NCBI GenBank assembly: GCA_027486585.1 | Contig: JAIXOU010000039.1 | Span: 1-64,000, forward strand | From: Verrucomicrobiaceae bacterium | Lineage (GTDB): Bacteria; Verrucomicrobiota; Verrucomicrobiia; Verrucomicrobiales; Verrucomicrobiaceae | Length of the DNA stretch: 64,000 bases | Reading direction: 5' to 3' | In this document: piece after piece, positions 45,634 to 54,774 of the stretch | Layout of the letters: each line of letters opens with the position of its first letter | Numbering within the stretch: the first letter of the stretch is position 1 | Position numbers and translations under genes: made by a program | The notes under the pieces: generated by a model | What the model was told of the DNA's origin: nothing | Database searches by the model: none | The model's input: the letters and a program-made list of their open reading frames with translations, nothing else

Positions 45634-46077
45634 ATGAATAAAATCCTCAAATTCCTGTCATTCATTTTTCTGTTTTCAGTGCAAGCCTATGCGGGCGGTA
45701 AATCCGGCTAGGATGACAATTATGAAAAGGCTTTGCTTGAAGCCAAAGAAACCAAAAAGCTGGTCTTGCTTGATTTTACGGGTTCGGACTGGTGTGGCTG
45801 GTGCGTGAAGCTTGATGAAGAAGTGTTTTCAAAGTCTGACTTCAAGAAGTTTGCCAAGGAGAACCTCGTGCTCGTTGAGCTCGACTTTCCGCATGGAAAA
45901 AGATTGCAAAAGAAGACCAAGGAACAAAATGAAGCTCTCAAAACCAAATTCGCTGTGAGCGGTTTCCCAAACATCATCATCGTAGATAGCGAAGGCAAAG
46001 AACAGGCTCGTTGGAGCGGTTACAGCAAAGATTTTCTGACTGAATTAAAGGCAAAGCTAAGTTCCCTGAAGCAATAG
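45634..46077 (+). pseudogene. thioredoxin-like exported protein interrupted by an amber codon
   Basis: From the ATG at 45634 the frame encodes a signal peptide (MNKILKFLSFIFLFSVQAYA) and GGKSG, then TAG (45709-45711), then continues in the same frame with DDNYEKALLEAKETKKLVLLDFTGSDWCGWCVKLDEEVF to a normal stop at 46077. The downstream part is a thioredoxin fold with WCGWC and the cis-Pro region SGFPNIIIVD. In related exported thioredoxins the residue after GG.xG is commonly Trp, so TGG to TAG is the simplest change. The rest of the frame is intact, so the mutation is recent, a sequencing error, or suppressed. A TTG at 45733 could only give a form without signal peptide. Confidence 0.8.
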
Positions 46078-46083
46078 TTCAGT

Positions 46084-47562
46084 TCACCCCAGCGTCGTCC
46101 GCTCAAGCGCTTGATTCCAACCTGCGGTCAGTGCTTTTCTCTGCGAAGCTTTCATGCTGGGCAGGAAGCGGCGTTCAGCTTGCCATTGGGTGGCAATGTC
46201 AGACTGGTTTTTCCAGTAGCCGATGCCCAATCCAGCAAGATAAGCCGCCCCAAGCGCCGTGGTTTCTGTGACGACGGGCCTAACCACCGGCACGCCAAGG
46301 AGATCAGCCTGAAATTGCATGAGCAGGTTGTTGTTGCTAGCACCGCCATCGACACGTAGCTCCCGCAGTTTTACTCCTGCGTCGGCTTGCATGGCGGTGA
46401 GGATGTCGGTCACTTGGTAAGCGATTCCTTCCAGCGCAGCTCGGGCGATGTGGGCCTTGGTGGTGCCACGAGTGATGCCCGACATCAGCGCCCGTGCGTG
46501 CGGGTCCCAATGCGGGGCACCGAGCCCTGCAAAAGCGGGCACCAGATACACGCCGCCCGTATCGGGCACTTGCGCTGCTAGCGGCTCGATCTCAGAGGAA
46601 TGTTTGATGATTCCCAGGCCATCTCTCAGCCATTGAACAACGGCTCCGGCGATGAAAACACTGCCTTCCACGGCATATTCAAGAGGACCGTCTCCGAGTT
46701 GCCAAGCCACGGTGGTGAGTAGCTTGTTTTTCGAGACGATCTTCTTGGTGCCCGTGTGCATGAGCATGAAGCACCCTGTGCCATAGGTGTTTTTGACCAA
46801 GCCGGGCTTGGTGCAGACTTGGCCAAACAACGCTGACTGCTGATCTCCGGCCATGCCAGCAATGGGGATTCGACCGCCGAGAAGCGTAGTCTCTCCAAAG
46901 AAACCGCTGGAAGGTTTCACTTCAGGTAAGGTGCTGGCGGGTATGCCGATGAGCTTCATGAGCTCCTTATCCCAGCGACCTTCCGTGATGTTAAACAGCA
47001 TGGTTCGTGAAGCATTGCTGACATCGGTGGCATGGACGAGACCGCGCGTTAGATTCCACAGCAGCCAGGAGTCAATGGTGCCAAAGGCTAGCTGTCCTGA
47101 TTTAGCCAGAGTCTTGGCTTCAGGATTGTTTTGGAGAAACCAGCGCATTTTCGTGGCCGAAAAGTAGGCATCCACGACCAGACCCGTTTTCTCGGCAATC
47201 ATCGCAGCGGCGCCTTTAGCCTTCAATTGATCACAGAAGCCAGCCGTGCGCCGATCCTGCCAAACGATGGCCTTGCCGACTGGTTTTCCCGTCTTCTTAT
47301 CCCAAGCAACGGTGGTTTCCCGCTGGTTCGTGATGCCAATAGCAGCAATGTCCTTGGCTGTGAGCTTGGCCTTTTTCAGCGCTTCTTTGGCCGTTCGAAG
47401 CTGAGTCTGCCAGATCTCCTCCGCATCATGTTCCACCCAGCTTGGTTTCGGATAATGCTGGGTGAACTCCCGCTGCGCCGTTGCGACGACTCTACCCGCA
47501 TGATCAAAAATAATGCTGCGGCTGCTCGTCGTGCCCTGATCCAATGCGAGGATGTATTTCAT
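46084..47562 (-). CDS. glpK: glycerol kinase
   Basis: A 492-residue FGGY-family kinase making glycerol 3-phosphate with ATP. Motifs: [18 protein letters not shown] (phosphate 1), [71 protein letters not shown] and [20 protein letters not shown]. Length and motif order are those of bacterial GlpK; residues for fructose-bisphosphate or EIIA-Glc control cannot be judged by eye. Its stop is 6 bases from the convergent thioredoxin-like gene. No glpF or glpD is in the window. A 12-bp hairpin lies between it and asd upstream. Confidence 0.96.
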   Translation of the reverse strand: MKYILALDQGTTSSRSIIFDHAGRVVATAQREFTQHYPKPSWVEHDAEEIWQTQLRTAKEALKKAKLTAKDIAAIGITNQRETTVAWDKKTGKPVGKAIVWQDRRTAGFCDQLKAKGAAAMIAEKTGLVVDAYFSATKMRWFLQNNPEAKTLAKSGQLAFGTIDSWLLWNLTRGLVHATDVSNASRTMLFNITEGRWDKELMKLIGIPASTLPEVKPSSGFFGETTLLGGRIPIAGMAGDQQSALFGQVCTKPGLVKNTYGTGCFMLMHTGTKKIVSKNKLLTTVAWQLGDGPLEYAVEGSVFIAGAVVQWLRDGLGIIKHSSEIEPLAAQVPDTGGVYLVPAFAGLGAPHWDPHARALMSGITRGTTKAHIARAALEGIAYQVTDILTAMQADAGVKLRELRVDGGASNNNLLMQFQADLLGVPVVRPVVTETTALGAAYLAGLGIGYWKNQSDIATQWQAERRFLPSMKASQRKALTAGWNQALERTTLG

Positions 47563-47623
47563 GCTGCATGATTTTTCACATCAGCGCGGGGATGACAAGC
47601 TAGATTGCAATGTGGGCAATCAA

Positions 47624-47656
47624 GTGATTCACAAAACAGCGAGATTTGTGAATCAC
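47624..47656. other. 12-bp hairpin between asd and glpK
   Basis: gtgattcacaaa (47624-47635) and tttgtgaatcac (47645-47656) are perfect complements with a 9-base loop. It lies 62 bases upstream of the glpK start and 25 bases after the asd stop. It lacks a T-run on the minus strand, so it could be an attenuator, an operator for glpK or a non-canonical terminator of asd. Confidence 0.55.
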
Positions 47657-47680
47657 ATGGATGGCAGGGTCGACCTCGAA

Positions 47681-48706
47681 TCAGATCAAGCACTCCGCAA
47701 TCTGAACCGCATTCAGCGCGGCACCTTTGAGGAGCTGATCGCCGACGATCCAGAAGGAAAGGCCATTATCCAAGGCACAGTCGAGACGGAGGCGGCCGAC
47801 GGCACAGTTATCACGGCCCGCGATGTCGAGGGCGAGGGGATACTGCTTGTTGGCTGGATCGTCGATGACGTCCAGACCTGGAGCCTTACTGAGGATCTCG
47901 CGGGCGGTGGCCAAATCGACGGGCTTTTCAAACTCGGCGCTGATGGCGATGCTGTGAGCGCGGAAGACGGGAATGCGGACGCATGTGACGCTGGCACGGA
48001 AGTCTGGGTGATGCATGATCTTCCGACCCTCGTTTTCCATCTTCATTTCTTCCTTTGTGTAGCCGCTATCCAGGAACGAATCCACATGCGGGATGGCATT
48101 GAAGGCGATCTGATGCGGATAGACCGTCGGCTTGGAGTCTAGCTTCGCAGCATCCCAGGCACGGTTTTCACTGGCCCATTCGCGGGACTGTTTGGCGAGT
48201 TCCTCGATGGCTTGTGCGCCGGTGCCGGAAACGGCTTGGTAGCTGCTGGCGATGATGCGCTTCACGCCAAAGGCTTGATGTAAGGGGTAAAGCGCCATGA
48301 GTGAGATGGCGGTGGTGCAGTTGGGATTAGCGATGATGCCCTGATGGTTTTTCACATCGGCAGCATTGATTTCAGGCACCACGAGCGGGACCGTTGGGTC
48401 CTGGCGGAAGTAGGAGGAATTATCCACCACCACGGCACCAGCTTTCACCGCATGGGGGGCGAAATCACGTGAGATACCGCCACCTGCACTGAACAGAGCG
48501 ATGTCCACACCGGCGAAGCTGTCGGCTGTGAGTTCCTTGATGGTCACGTCTTCACCTTTGAATTTCATCGTCTTGCCTGCACTACGGGCACTGGCGAGAA
48601 GGGTGAGCTGGCCGACGGGGAATCCGCGCTCTTCGAGGCAGCGCAGCATTTCCACTCCCACCGCTCCGGTGGCACCGACGACGGCGACGTGTTTCAGGTT
48701 ACTCAT
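47681..48706 (-). CDS. asd: aspartate-semialdehyde dehydrogenase
   Basis: A 341-residue NADPH enzyme reducing aspartyl phosphate to aspartate semialdehyde, the branch point to lysine/diaminopimelate, threonine and methionine. Start at MSNLKHVAVVGATGAVG; upstream codons to 48823 would overlap the transketolase leader. Motifs: GATGAVG dinucleotide loop, ALFSAGGGISRDFAP, VVDNSSYFRQDPTVPLVVPEIN, IIANPNCTTA (catalytic Cys), SSYQAVSGTGAQAIEEL and CVRIPVFRAHS (His). It belongs to the Gram-positive-like/ASADH type by the SGTG block. Divergent from tkt; upstream of glpK in the same direction. Confidence 0.96.
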   Translation of the reverse strand: MSNLKHVAVVGATGAVGVEMLRCLEERGFPVGQLTLLASARSAGKTMKFKGEDVTIKELTADSFAGVDIALFSAGGGISRDFAPHAVKAGAVVVDNSSYFRQDPTVPLVVPEINAADVKNHQGIIANPNCTTAISLMALYPLHQAFGVKRIIASSYQAVSGTGAQAIEELAKQSREWASENRAWDAAKLDSKPTVYPHQIAFNAIPHVDSFLDSGYTKEEMKMENEGRKIMHHPDFRASVTCVRIPVFRAHSIAISAEFEKPVDLATAREILSKAPGLDVIDDPANKQYPLALDIAGRDNCAVGRLRLDCALDNGLSFWIVGDQLLKGAALNAVQIAECLI

Positions 48707-48904
48707 GGTTGTATTGGTTCTTAGTTGGGGAAAAAGGGCGCGCAAAATAGGTGGGATCTGTGGGAATGCAAGGGGCTCAGTCTTCTTGGGCCGCTGGTTT
48801 TCTTCCTTGAAAAGCCACCTCACGCCAGTAAAGAACCTGCCCGTGCGCTGGGCCGCCTCTCGCGCTGCCTAAAATCCATCACGCACACCGCTCTACAATC
48901 TCTC

Positions 48905-50881
48905 ATGAATAAAGCCCTCCTCGCTCAAGCTGCCAATGAAGCCCGTGGTCTCGCCATGGATGCCGTTCACAAGTGCTCCTCAGGTCATCTCGGCCTTCCT
49001 CTCGGCTCGGCTGAGATCGGTGCCGTTCTTTTTGGTGAAAGCCTCCAGTGTGATCCAGCCGATCCGAAATGGCTGAACCGTGACCGTTTCATCCTGAGCG
49101 CAGGTCACGGCTCCATGTTCATCTATTCTTGGCTACACCTCAGCGGTTACGCCGTGAGTATTGATGATGTGTCGAAGTTCCGTGTCCTCCACAGCATCAC
49201 CCCAGGTCACCCAGAGTTCCATGAAACCCCAGGCGTGGAATCCACCACTGGCCCACTCGGTCAGGGCATTGGCAATGCAGCTGGTTATGCGCTTTCTGGC
49301 AAAATGGCAGCCGCCAAATACAATACAGCTGACCACACGATCATCGACAATCACATCATCGCTCTTGCTGGTGACGGCTGCCTTCAAGAAGGTGTGGCCC
49401 GTGAGGCGATTGCCTTTGCTGCCCACAACCAGCTCGATAATCTCATCGTCATCTATGACTCCAATGATGTGACTTTGGATGCCATGGCCAAAGTGACTCA
49501 AAGTGAAGACGCGCAAGCTCTTTACACCGCTCTCGGCTGGGAAACCGTGACCATCGACGGTCACGATCTGGAGGCCGTCAGTGCCGCCGTCGCCGCAGCT
49601 AAGAAGAACGACAACGGCAAGCCCAAGATGATCATCGCCAAGACGGTCATCGGTAAAGGTATCCCCGAAGTCGCTGGCACCGCCAAAGGCCACGGAGAAG
49701 GCGGCGCTAAATTTGTCGATTCCGCTAAAAAGGGTCTTGGTATCCCTGAAGGCACTCATTTCTATGTCAGCGACGCGGTGAAAGCCTACTTCGCTGACCT
49801 GAAGGCCAAGCGCGCGGCCGCTCACAGTGAGTGGAACGCCACCTTTGCCGCCTGGAGCGCTGCCAATGCAGGCTTGGCCGCTGAACTGGATGCTGCCCGC
49901 AATGGCAGCCTGAAGGCCGAAGATCTGCTCAAGGTGATCCCTGAATATCCATCCGAAGGCAAAGCTGCTACTCGTAACAGCGGTGGTGAGATCATCAACC
50001 ATCTGGCCAAAGCAGTTCCAAATCTGATCACTGGCAGTGCCGACCTCTTTGGCTCCACGAAAAACTACATCACGGGTGGTGGTGACTTCAGCGCGTCCAA
50101 TCGCACAGGTCGTAATATTTGGTTCGGTATCCGTGAGCACGCCATGGGCGCTATCTGCAACGGTATCGCCTACGACGGTCTTTTCCTCGGCAGCTGCGCC
50201 ACGTTCCTGGTCTTTGCTGACTACTGCCGCCCAAGCATTCGCTTAGCTGCCTTGGCTAAACTTCCAGTCACCTACATCTTTACGCATGACAGCGTCGGCG
50301 TCGGTGAAGATGGCCCGACCCATCAACCTGTCGAGACCGTCAGTGGTCTGCGCGTGATTCCGAACCTCGACGTCATTCGCCCTGGCGATGCCGAAGAAGC
50401 CGCCGGTGCCTTTGCTGCTGCTTTCAGCCGCGCGGATGGCCCGACACTGCTTGCTCTTAGCCGCCAGGATCTGCCTCATCAGGGTGGAGCCAGCGCTACG
50501 GCACGCCGTGAAGGCACGCTCAAAGGCGGTTACATCCTCGTCAAGGAAACGGCTACTCTTGAAGCCATCGTCATCGCCACCGGATCTGAAGTTCAGTGGG
50601 CCGTCGAAGGTGCCAAAGGTAAGCCCGGCGTCCGCGTCGTCAGCCTGCCATGCTTCGAGCGCTTTGATCGCCAGGACGCTGCTTATCGCGAGTCCGTCTT
50701 GCCAGCAGCCTGCACCAAGCGCGTCGCCATTGAAGCCGGCGTCTCCGGCCTCTGGTGGAAATACGTTGGCACCCAGGGTCAGATCATCGGCATCGACCGC
50801 TTCGGCATCAGCGCCCCAGGAAACACCGTCTTCAAAGAACTCGGCATCACCGCTGAAGCCGTGGCCAAGGCGCTTGCCTGA
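48905..50881 (+). CDS. tkt: transketolase
   Basis: A 658-residue thiamine-diphosphate enzyme of the pentose phosphate pathway. Start at [21 protein letters not shown]; the frame is open 60 codons further but reads like leader. Motifs: [82 protein letters not shown] (ThDP GDG...N motif), [30 protein letters not shown] (catalytic Glu) and [23 protein letters not shown] (catalytic His). All are intact. A strong terminator follows. Confidence 0.97.
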   Translation: MNKALLAQAANEARGLAMDAVHKCSSGHLGLPLGSAEIGAVLFGESLQCDPADPKWLNRDRFILSAGHGSMFIYSWLHLSGYAVSIDDVSKFRVLHSITPGHPEFHETPGVESTTGPLGQGIGNAAGYALSGKMAAAKYNTADHTIIDNHIIALAGDGCLQEGVAREAIAFAAHNQLDNLIVIYDSNDVTLDAMAKVTQSEDAQALYTALGWETVTIDGHDLEAVSAAVAAAKKNDNGKPKMIIAKTVIGKGIPEVAGTAKGHGEGGAKFVDSAKKGLGIPEGTHFYVSDAVKAYFADLKAKRAAAHSEWNATFAAWSAANAGLAAELDAARNGSLKAEDLLKVIPEYPSEGKAATRNSGGEIINHLAKAVPNLITGSADLFGSTKNYITGGGDFSASNRTGRNIWFGIREHAMGAICNGIAYDGLFLGSCATFLVFADYCRPSIRLAALAKLPVTYIFTHDSVGVGEDGPTHQPVETVSGLRVIPNLDVIRPGDAEEAAGAFAAAFSRADGPTLLALSRQDLPHQGGASATARREGTLKGGYILVKETATLEAIVIATGSEVQWAVEGAKGKPGVRVVSLPCFERFDRQDAAYRESVLPAACTKRVAIEAGVSGLWWKYVGTQGQIIGIDRFGISAPGNTVFKELGITAEAVAKALA

Positions 50882-50911
50882 TCCATCCCTTAGATCTCCA
50901 AGGATCTCTTC

Positions 50912-50950
50912 AAAACCTCCCGTCGCCCAAAAGCACGGGAGGTTTTTTCT
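50912..50950 (+). terminator. rho-independent terminator of tkt
   Basis: aaaacctcccgt (50912-50923) pairs with acgggaggtttt (50935-50946) around an 11-base loop and runs into TTTTTTCTT. It lies 31 bases after the tkt stop. Confidence 0.92.
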
Positions 50951-50951
50951 T

Positions 50952-51060
50952 GTAGGCGCACTCGCCAGAGTGCGGTGGTTTGGTGCGGGGAGTGGCACTC
51001 CCGATCCCCTCGTTCTGGCGAACGATCCTACGACGCGTAGGCGCAATCGCCAGGGTGCGG
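50952..51060. repeat. REP-like repeat cluster (three copies)
   Basis: A unit beginning gtaggcgcactcgcc and ending gagtgcgg occurs at 50952-50975 and, with three changes, at 51037-51060. A related inverted unit (cgttctggcgaacgatcct, 51011-51032) lies between them. Each unit contains a small imperfect hairpin centred on cgcca. The same family recurs at 59627-59676 and inside the PVC cytochrome gene at 25569. No gene is present between the tkt terminator and the ATG at 51181. Confidence 0.75.
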
Positions 51061-51180
51061 AGGATTGACGGTGTCGTGGCATTCCCGGTCTCTCATTCTA
51101 TCGAAAAATTCTGCAATACAAAGATCCAAAGGAAAGACTGGAGACTTGCCGGACTTTGCGTAGTACCTGCGCTCCCCAAA

Positions 51181-51516
51181 ATGCACAAAGACGATTCAAA
51201 TGACACAACAACCCCAGGCAGCTATGATGCTGAGGTGGTTGAAAGTGTGTGGCAATCGGCTCAGATTGTACCTGGAAATGATCCGCAAGTTTGGCGGAAA
51301 GATGAATTCGGTGCGTGGATACACCGGCGGGATTACCGTCGGCGTCACAGTGAATTCGGTTGGGAGATCGCTGACTACGGCTATCGAATGCGGGCTACAG
51401 GCCTGACATCGCTGCGGCCCATGCAGTGGCAGAATCATGTAGATTTTCAGGTGGCCGCACGGCATCAGGCCGTGATCAGTGCGGATGGCCTACGCAATGC
51501 TCGAAGGCTAGTCTAG
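51181..51516 (+). CDS. small HNH-family relative lacking the catalytic histidine
   Basis: A 111-residue protein from MHKDDSNDTTTPG; codons further upstream are repeat sequence. QVWRKDEFGAWIHRRDYRRRHSEFGWEI and SLRPMQWQNHVDF match the small HNH proteins that read 'W.kD.fGawI.r.dYG...S.fGWEiDHI.P.s.GG.d...NLrPLqW.NN'. Here the DHIxP segment is replaced by ADYGYRMRATG and no Asp-His pair remains, so nuclease activity is unlikely. The motif spacing is otherwise kept, implying selection for another role (for example nucleic-acid binding) rather than decay. It converges with the next gene, overlapping by four bases. Confidence 0.65.
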   Translation: MHKDDSNDTTTPGSYDAEVVESVWQSAQIVPGNDPQVWRKDEFGAWIHRRDYRRRHSEFGWEIADYGYRMRATGLTSLRPMQWQNHVDFQVAARHQAVISADGLRNARRLV

Positions 51517-52568
51517 AACGCCTTCAATGGCTGATCACCACAGTCTTTACAAAGTGCTGTTGGATCGCGGAACTGGGCGGAACACTGTGGACAGTAAGCC
51601 ATGGAGCCAGACTGTTTTTCTGGGATCTCTATCAACTGCTCTTCGTTGATGTTTTGGGCTTTGAGAAAAGCTGCCATGGCGCTCTGTTGCAGAGCTTTGG
51701 ATTGAGCAGTTGAATGTTGTAGCGACTTCCAGAAGGGGCGCAGTAGCTTCAGTTTGTCGGCATCGCCCATTTCTGACATGGCCGCCAATGGATGCGCTTC
51801 GGGGGAAAGGGCTTCACAAACATGATCCGCTGCTCGCATGGCATGCTGGGGAAGAAAGGCGCAGGCTAGCATTTTCCAGAAACGATGCTTTAAAGGATGG
51901 GCTAGGCGTCCACTAGATCGCCAAAAAAGTATGGCCTGAATCCACTGAAGGCTGATCAAAGCCGCCGCAGCATAGAGTACTTCGTGGCCATCGCCATAGC
52001 GGCGATAAATTACGGTGATGACGCCGAAACAGGTGAAGAAAATAATCGTCCCAAAAAGTCTCAAGAGTCGCGTCTCAGAGGCGATGTGCTTCATGGCCGC
52101 GCTTAGTTCTGTGCCGTTGAGGGTCTTTGTCATCAGTTTGAGAAAATCCTTTTCTCGGGCGGCCTCGGGTGACTTTTTCCAGCGCTGCAGCCTTTCTAGC
52201 CAGGCTTTGGCGCTGGTTTGATTGATGCAGTGCAGCTGATGCTCCGTCGTGAGGATCAGCTTTGTGCCATCTAAAGTGGGCTGAACACTCTCCCACGGCA
52301 AGATTTGGTGATTGGAGTTTTGCTGATCCAAAAGCTCCAGACCCTCAGAACAGGGCGCGAGCTCCCAACGACGCAGATTTCCAAAAGCCTGTAAAGGCGG
52401 CAGGATGGGGAGTAGAATCAAATGTCTGCCTGCAAAATTGAGAGGTAAAAAGGGTCTGCTTAGCCCGCTGCGGGATGTCCATAACCAAGCGGACTTGGGC
52501 TGGAGTCGGAGACTCTCGACCAAGTACAGGAGCAAAAAGAGAGTGAACAGCCACTGCCCGTCGGTCAT
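51513..52568 (-). CDS. hypothetical membrane protein with C-terminal zinc ribbon
   Basis: A 351-residue protein with an N-terminal hydrophobic segment (WLFTLFLLLYLVESL), a PH-like or b-type soluble part (RWELAPCSEGLELLDQQNSNHQILPWESVQPTLDGTKLILTT), two central membrane helices (LFGTIIFFTCFGVITVIY and VLYAAAALISLQWIQAILFW), and a closing four-Cys zinc ribbon YCPQCSAQFRDPTALCKDCG. I do not recognise the family; the double-zinc-ribbon end is common in membrane proteins of unknown role. Its start is six bases after the DUF2167 gene, so the two are cotranscribed. Confidence 0.75.
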   Translation of the reverse strand: MTDGQWLFTLFLLLYLVESLRLQPKSAWLWTSRSGLSRPFLPLNFAGRHLILLPILPPLQAFGNLRRWELAPCSEGLELLDQQNSNHQILPWESVQPTLDGTKLILTTEHQLHCINQTSAKAWLERLQRWKKSPEAAREKDFLKLMTKTLNGTELSAAMKHIASETRLLRLFGTIIFFTCFGVITVIYRRYGDGHEVLYAAAALISLQWIQAILFWRSSGRLAHPLKHRFWKMLACAFLPQHAMRAADHVCEALSPEAHPLAAMSEMGDADKLKLLRPFWKSLQHSTAQSKALQQSAMAAFLKAQNINEEQLIEIPEKQSGSMAYCPQCSAQFRDPTALCKDCGDQPLKAF

Positions 52569-52574
52569 GGCAGA

Positions 52575-53504
52575 TCAGGGTTCTTTGGTGCAGAACAGCT
52601 TGGTGAACAGTGACTTAAGGCCTGCCCCAATTGCGACGATCACCACGATGATGCCTTTGCCCAGCTTAGCGATGAGTCCACCAAGCTTGGCAAATAGGCC
52701 CATCTTTCCCGCAGCGACAGCCGCACCGCCTGCAACAAGAGCGGTAAGTCCGTATTTGGCCACTTTATCACCTTCACGATACTCGGCATAAGTATTGCCA
52801 GCAAGGTATTGGAAGTCAGCCATGATGGCTTGGTATTGTGGCAGAAGTGTCTGCATTTCATCGGGCGCACAGACCAGCTCAATCTCCATGACTCCGCTGC
52901 GGCCAAGAAGTCGAGTGTTGTAGTTGATGGATTCACCGCCGTCCTCAGAGCCAATCCGCAGAGCCCACTCAAGGTTTTTGGTTTGATCATTGAAACGTGG
53001 CGGCAGCGCCCAGCCGAGTACATGCAAAGCACCGAGTCCCTGTTCCTTGCGGTACTCATTGCTAGCCTCCTGGCCTTCTTGGTGGCCCTTGAGCAGTTCA
53101 TCCGCGTTCAGGTCATTTTTTTCATCGTCTTTAACGTAGCCCGTTTCATTGAACTGAAAGATAACCCAAGGGCCCATGCCTTCAGTAGTCAGCAGTCCCA
53201 GCTCCTCACCGCTCGGGATGTTATCAAACATTTTCAGCATGTCGCCTGTGCCTTGAGTGGCGGTGAAGCGCCAGCCTTTTGGAATGTTCACCTCGGCCAT
53301 GCTGCCGATCTTGGCTTTGCCTTCTCGGGTCCAGCCAAAGGTCTCAATTTTATCCAGCATCGCTTTTCGACGGGTGGCGATTTCCTCCTCTGTCGGTTTG
53401 GCTGGAGCGGGTGCCGAGGGAGCGACCTCCTGAGCAGAAATAAAAGATAGGGAGATCAGACCCAAAAGAAGGCCTGCCAATGCACGTGAGTTTGGCTTTT
53501 TCAT
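52575..53504 (-). CDS. DUF2167 membrane protein
   Basis: A 309-residue exported protein: signal peptide (ALAGLLLGLISLSFISAQ), then a domain with the DUF2167 pattern (AEVNIPKGWRFTATQGTGDMLKMFDN, EELGLLTTEGMGPWVIFQFNETGYVKDDEKNDLNADELLKGHQEGQEASNEYRKEQG, LHVLGWALPPRFNDQTKNLEWALR, NYNTRLLGRSGVMEIELVC), and a C-terminal Gly/Lys-rich membrane segment (LVAGGAAVAAGKMGLFAKLGGLIAKLGKGIIVVIVAIGAG). Family members are usually single-gene membrane-anchored periplasmic proteins of unknown function. First gene of a two-gene transcript with the zinc-ribbon membrane protein. Confidence 0.88.
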   Translation of the reverse strand: MKKPNSRALAGLLLGLISLSFISAQEVAPSAPAPAKPTEEEIATRRKAMLDKIETFGWTREGKAKIGSMAEVNIPKGWRFTATQGTGDMLKMFDNIPSGEELGLLTTEGMGPWVIFQFNETGYVKDDEKNDLNADELLKGHQEGQEASNEYRKEQGLGALHVLGWALPPRFNDQTKNLEWALRIGSEDGGESINYNTRLLGRSGVMEIELVCAPDEMQTLLPQYQAIMADFQYLAGNTYAEYREGDKVAKYGLTALVAGGAAVAAGKMGLFAKLGGLIAKLGKGIIVVIVAIGAGLKSLFTKLFCTKEP

Positions 53505-53625
53505 AGAATCTCCCTGTAGGAGTGAGCTTCAGCCTATCGGCAAGAAACAGCTTGGGTCAAGCCTGTTGGTTTCTTACCCTGAAGAAATCCGTGGAGCTGG
53601 TGCGACTGCTGCGTCATCTTTCAGC

Positions 53626-54387
53626 ATGGCTGATTCAGCGCTCACTCCACCAGCAAAAGTACGATCCGCTTCAGGTTGCCTGCGCTGGGTAGCGATGGGG
53701 CTGCTCTTCCTCTTTCTGATCTTCGCAGGATTAGCTTTTTTCTTTTTCAGCACCCTCAAAGAGGCTGCGGCTTGGCTCAGTGAGCTACCGACTCGATTGG
53801 TTCAGCAGGAGATCAGCACGACTTTTCGCCAGTCGATCACTAAGATTGCCTCGACCAAAGGTGACATTTTAGAAGTGGCGACGATGCAGACCGATGAGAC
53901 GGTGACGAAATTCGACATGAAGAGTGCCTTCAATCAGGCAGTTTATCTTGGGACGACGGTGTCGGAGATTCGCACCCCAGTGGTCTATCGCTACCACATC
54001 AAGCTTTCTGACCCATGGCAGCTCAGTCTTGACGAGGGTGTCTGTACCGTTCGCGGTCCCACTTTAAGGCCGACTTTGCCCCCCGCAATCCGCACTGAGG
54101 GCATGGAAAAGAAGTCTGAAGCTGGCTGGCTGCGCTTCAATGCAGCGGAGAATCTAGCCGCTTTGGAAAAGGAGCTCACCCCCACATTGGAAAAGCGCGC
54201 CGGCAATAAAGCCCACCTCGATCTGGTGCGAGAGGCTGCGCGGAAATCTGTGGCTGAATTTGTGAAAGTCTGGCTCCTCAAAGAAGGAAAGCCCCCCCAG
54301 GAAGACGTCCGATCCATCACCGTCATCTTCCCTGACGAACCACAAACTGGTCCCGTGCCCCTGCCGCCGACCTTGCAGATTCAGTGA
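53626..54387 (+). CDS. membrane-anchored DUF4230-like protein
   Basis: A 253-residue protein from MADSALTPPAK. One membrane helix (VAMGLLFLFLIFAGLAFFFFS) anchors a large outer domain. The stretch ILEVATMQTDETVTKFDMKS...TPVVYRYHIKLSDPWQLSLDEGVCTVRGPTLRPTLPPAI resembles the DUF4230 theme (an early 'eL.t....' strand and later lPpp ending), but I am not certain. A predicted helix near 190-230 (NLAALEKELTPTLEKRAGNKAHLDLVREAARKSVAEFVKVWL) fits the family's C-terminal helix. It is divergent from the DUF2167 gene and slightly overlaps a convergent pseudogene fragment. Confidence 0.6.
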   Translation: MADSALTPPAKVRSASGCLRWVAMGLLFLFLIFAGLAFFFFSTLKEAAAWLSELPTRLVQQEISTTFRQSITKIASTKGDILEVATMQTDETVTKFDMKSAFNQAVYLGTTVSEIRTPVVYRYHIKLSDPWQLSLDEGVCTVRGPTLRPTLPPAIRTEGMEKKSEAGWLRFNAAENLAALEKELTPTLEKRAGNKAHLDLVREAARKSVAEFVKVWLLKEGKPPQEDVRSITVIFPDEPQTGPVPLPPTLQIQ

Positions 54388-54677
54388 GCAGTTGGACTGG
54401 GATGCTTTGAGGCAAGTCTATACTGCCAATGAAGGCCAAGGCCGATGAAACCATGCAAGATGCTAATGAAAAGAACAAGCCACCCAAAAGCGATCTGGAC
54501 AGGTGCATTAGTCCTGCCTTGGAAGAGTGAGGCGGCGATCTGTTCTCTGACCCCAAGCCCCCCAACGCCAATGGGGAGAAGCACCGCCAGATTTAACAAG
54601 CAGGTGTAAATGCCAATCTGCCACCAAGAGTCACTGCTTCCATAAATTCGGAGATTTTGATATTCTAACTGATCCAA
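54381..54677 (-). pseudogene. 3' remnant of a lysylphosphatidylglycerol-synthase/flippase-type membrane protein
   Basis: A 98-codon frame entered after an in-frame TGA, with only TTG available as a start. It contains WWQIGIYTCLLNLAVLLPIGVGGLGVREQIAASLF, the conserved C-terminal block (LPI..GGlGvrE) of LPG_synthase_TM-type proteins that are normally about 300 residues with eight helices. The N-terminal two thirds are gone. It follows the polytopic glycosyltransferase-like gene and the acetyltransferase in the same direction, suggesting a decayed surface-glycan or lipid cluster. 54678-54774 shows nothing else. Confidence 0.6.
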
Positions 54678-54774
54678 TCAGGATTAAGTTCAGCCTCTGA
54701 AGCGCTAGGATTTCATCACTTATCCCTGAATGTTCAGGCTAGGTTAAAGAAGGCACTTTTAAATAGCCGCTGTA

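Noticed and set aside
49133-50140. 335-codon open frame antisense to transketolase
   Set aside because: Shadow of tkt; no start context, motifs or neighbours to support it.
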